64,000 bases of DNA from Sphingopyxis chilensis (lineage in GTDB: Bacteria > Pseudomonadota > Alphaproteobacteria > Sphingomonadales > Sphingomonadaceae), in assembly GCF_035930445.1 (NCBI RefSeq), contig NZ_CP142394.1, positions 1,273,501-1,337,500 on the forward strand, read 5' to 3'. Shown here in pieces: positions 61,215-64,000 of the stretch. Below the pieces are notes generated by a model that saw nothing but the letters and a program-made list of their open reading frames with translations, was not told the DNA's origin and did no database searches. The position numbers and the translations under genes were made by a program. Position 1 is the first letter of the stretch. Each line of letters begins with the position of its first letter.

Positions 61215-61377
61215 GTGCAAATGCTCCCTTGTCTACGAAGGCGGGCGCGGCAGCGCTCTAGGTGCCTCGGTGCGGGGCAGGATAGGCGCAGCCCCGACCT
61301 TGGCCAGTATCGGGAATGGATGGCCGGGGAGCGAAAAATGAATTTGCGGCCGCAAGGCCAGGAGAGCCGATCGCCCG

Positions 61378-62295
<918 letters not shown>

Positions 62296-62345
62296 TTATC
62301 GCCTCGGATCGCATTAGGAAAGCGGGTCCTGCGGACGTGCGGCCT

Positions 62346-62360
62346 ATTCAGTATCCGTAT
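62346..62360. promoter_or_regulatory. LysR/PcpR-type box ATTC-AGTATCC-GTAT
   Basis: One base from ATTC-N7-GAAT, in the LysR/pcpB divergent spacer, 60 bp from the LysR start and 159 bp from the monooxygenase start. The T-N11-A core is kept. Confidence 0.5.
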
Positions 62361-62518
62361 GGAGTCAATTCACCCGCGGGCGATAATCGCAATTTCTTTC
62401 GGATATCTGCGTCTTTATAAATTGTGACCAATCCGACGGCCTGGACCTTCTGCGAAGTGTGCCCGGGCTCGACCGGATTTTGCGAATAAAAATAATTCTA
62501 TATTTGGGAGATATAGTC

Positions 62519-64000
62519 GTGACTAAAGCGGAATTTGGTTCGATTTCTTCGGACGGTAAGGCGGATGCTCCTGTTCTTATTGTAGGGGGAGGGCCCACCG
62601 GTCTTATCGCGGCTGGCGAACTCCTTCGCCGCGGCGTCAGGTGCCGCCTGATCGACCGGCTGCCGGTGCCGCACCAGACCTCGAAATCCTTCACGATCCA
62701 CTCGCGAACGATGGAGATGATGGAGCATATCGGCATCGCCCACCGCTATCTCGACACGGGCATCAAGAGCAACGGCTTCACCTTCAATTTCGAGAATACC
62801 GAAGCGAAGCCGATTCTGGACTTCTCCACCCTGCCGGGGCGCTTTCCGTTCATCATGATCTACAATCAGAACGAAACCGAGCGCGTGCTGCGCCAGCATC
62901 TCGATGCGACATTCAACTTCCGCCCCGAATGGGGCACCCAATTGCTGTCGCTGAAACAGGATGAGAGCGGCATCGAAGTCGGGCTCCGCCTTGCCGACGG
63001 CAGCAAGGAGACGATCCGTCCGCGCTGGGTCATCGGCGCCGATGGCGTGCGCAGCCGCGTGCGCGAATGCCTGGGCATCGCCTATGAGGGCGAGGATTAT
63101 GAAGAAAATGTCCTGCAGATGATGGATGTCGGCATCAATGATTTCAACGCGGGCGACGACTGGATTCACTATTTCATCGGGCAGGACAAATTCGTGCTCG
63201 TCACCAAATTACCCGGCACCAATTACCGCGTCCTGATCAGCGACAACGGCAAGGCCGACAAATCCAGCCTTGAGGAAACCCGCGAGGCGTTCCAGGGCTA
63301 TGTCAGCGCTTTCGACGATGTGGCGGCGCTCGACGAGCCGCGCTGGGCCACCAAGTGGCGCGTGTGGAAGCGCATGACGAGCAGCTATCAGCAGGGAGCC
63401 GTCTTCCTGGCGGGGGACGCGGCGCATTGCCATTCGCCGTCAGGCGGCAGCGGTATGAACGTCAGCATGCAGGATACGTTCAATCTCGCGTGGAAGATCG
63501 CGATGGTCGAAAATGGCGAGGCGCATCGCTCGCTCGTCGAAACCTATGGGCCCGAGCGAACCCCGGTGGCGGCGCAGCTTCTCGAAGGCACCCACGCGAT
63601 GCACGAGATCATCATGGGTCATGGCCAGGGGCTCGAGGATCGCATTGCAAAGACGCAGGAGGCCGGCTGGCACGATGCCGCCACCCGCCGGGTATCGGGC
63701 ATGTCGTATAATTATTGCGAGCAGCTCGCCGCCTATAATGACGATGGCCTGGCCGGGGCGAAGGCTGGCGACCGCGTGCCCGATGCCGATCTGGCGCCGC
63801 GCATTCGCCTCTTCGATCTGACGCGCCACACGCGCTTCACGCTGCTCCTCGCGCCGCAAACCGAGGCCGAGCGAGAGGCGGCTGAGGCGTTTGCGGCGAC
63901 CGTTGCCAAGCGCTGGCCGCAGGTCAAGCTGGTCACCGTCCTGCCCAAGGGTAGCGATGCCTCAATCCGTGAAGATGTGTTCGTCGACACGGCGGGCGAT
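62519..64000 (+). CDS. pcpB: PcpB-like flavin phenol hydroxylase (3' end beyond the window)
   Basis: 494 codons, no stop before the edge; PcpB is about 538 aa so only the C-terminal tail is missing. GTG start with GGGAG eight bases upstream. FAD site GGGPTG (residues 23-28), DG motif VIGADGVRSRVREC, and AGDAAHCHSPSGGSGMNV. Stretches such as SNGFTFNFENT, PEWGTQLL and DDWIHYFIGQDKFV look the same as in pentachlorophenol 4-monooxygenase of Sphingobium as I remember it. NADPH and O2 dependent; would hydroxylate a (halo)phenol at the para position to a (halo)quinone/hydroquinone. The proximal promoter is AT-rich. Confidence 0.9.
   Translation, partial: MTKAEFGSISSDGKADAPVLIVGGGPTGLIAAGELLRRGVRCRLIDRLPVPHQTSKSFTIHSRTMEMMEHIGIAHRYLDTGIKSNGFTFNFENTEAKPILDFSTLPGRFPFIMIYNQNETERVLRQHLDATFNFRPEWGTQLLSLKQDESGIEVGLRLADGSKETIRPRWVIGADGVRSRVRECLGIAYEGEDYEENVLQMMDVGINDFNAGDDWIHYFIGQDKFVLVTKLPGTNYRVLISDNGKADKSSLEETREAFQGYVSAFDDVAALDEPRWATKWRVWKRMTSSYQQGAVFLAGDAAHCHSPSGGSGMNVSMQDTFNLAWKIAMVENGEAHRSLVETYGPERTPVAAQLLEGTHAMHEIIMGHGQGLEDRIAKTQEAGWHDAATRRVSGMSYNYCEQLAAYNDDGLAGAKAGDRVPDADLAPRIRLFDLTRHTRFTLLLAPQTEAEREAAEAFAATVAKRWPQVKLVTVLPKGSDASIREDVFVDTAGD

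Noticed and set aside
62484..62498. GAAT-N7-ATTC close to the pcpB-like start
   Set aside because: Arms are in the reverse order of the LysR box and lie in an AT-rich run where such matches are common.

Overview
The window reads as a chromosomal (or large-plasmid) catabolic region of a sphingomonad (Alphaproteobacteria, Sphingomonadaceae). Evidence: high GC with strong GC3 bias, four TonB-dependent receptors (TBDRs) with the plug signature DI(I/V)VTAQK(R/K), many CoA ligases and oxidoreductases beside one-gene regulators, and close PcpA/PcpB relatives typical of Sphingobium-type chlorophenol degraders. I see no rRNA, tRNA, CRISPR array or intact insertion sequence.

Layout. 1-2 kb: copper-handling genes (SCO1/SenC, PCuAC, DUF2946-like). 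2.1-4.4 kb: SDR / conserved hypothetical / TetR operon. 4.4-5.7 kb: gene-poor stretch with a small lipoprotein and a frameshifted 3' remnant of an HU-family gene. 5.7-8.5 kb: HAD phosphatase, SDR and divergent AraC regulator. 8.6-13.8 kb: IclR regulator divergent from two acyl-CoA ligases and an alpha-methylacyl-CoA racemase-type CoA transferase. 14-15.7 kb: DUF2306 membrane protein and divergent CecR-like TetR with a perfect operator. 15.8-18.6 kb: TBDR and DUF4334 protein. 19.0-28.1 kb: Baeyer-Villiger monooxygenase and SDR; an AraC regulator; then CoA ligase, alpha/beta hydrolase, zinc alcohol dehydrogenase and aldehyde dehydrogenase. Together these could take a cyclic alcohol or ketone through lactone, hydroxy acid and oxo acid to a dicarboxylyl-CoA. 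28.4-36 kb: spinster-type MFS transporter divergent from a TBDR / metallophosphoesterase pair, then a lone molybdopterin oxidoreductase. 36-44.7 kb: TetR and CoA ligase divergent from a six-gene operon (VOC protein, zinc ADH, CoA ligase, SRPBCC, DUF4334, spinster MFS). 45.2-49.9 kb: EmrA/EmrB/OMF tripartite efflux pump with its TetR and two tandem operators. 50.3-53.3 kb: PcpA-type hydroquinone dioxygenase, MhqD-like hydrolase and beta-class GST. 53.3-57.5 kb: a second metallophosphoesterase/TBDR pair with divergent TetR. 57.6-64 kb: a fourth TBDR, an exported MBL-fold hydrolase, and a PcpR-like LysR regulator divergent from a PcpB-like phenol hydroxylase that runs off the window.

The most interesting signals are regulatory and modular. 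(1) A 16-bp palindrome GAATCA-N4-TGATTC occurs, exact or with one mismatch, at four places in three intergenic regions and would tie distant transporter, TBDR, DUF4334 and ligase operons into one regulon. (2) A different 28-bp element, TTGTCAT-N6-GGCGC-N-AT-ATG(A/T)CAA, precedes both halves of the proposed Baeyer-Villiger pathway, with the AraC gene between them. (3) An exact ATTC-N7-GAAT box lies upstream of the pcpA-like gene and a one-mismatch copy lies between the LysR and pcpB-like genes. (4) A TBDR plus exported metallophosphoesterase module occurs twice, and one phosphoesterase copy has lost the last His of its GHxH metal motif.
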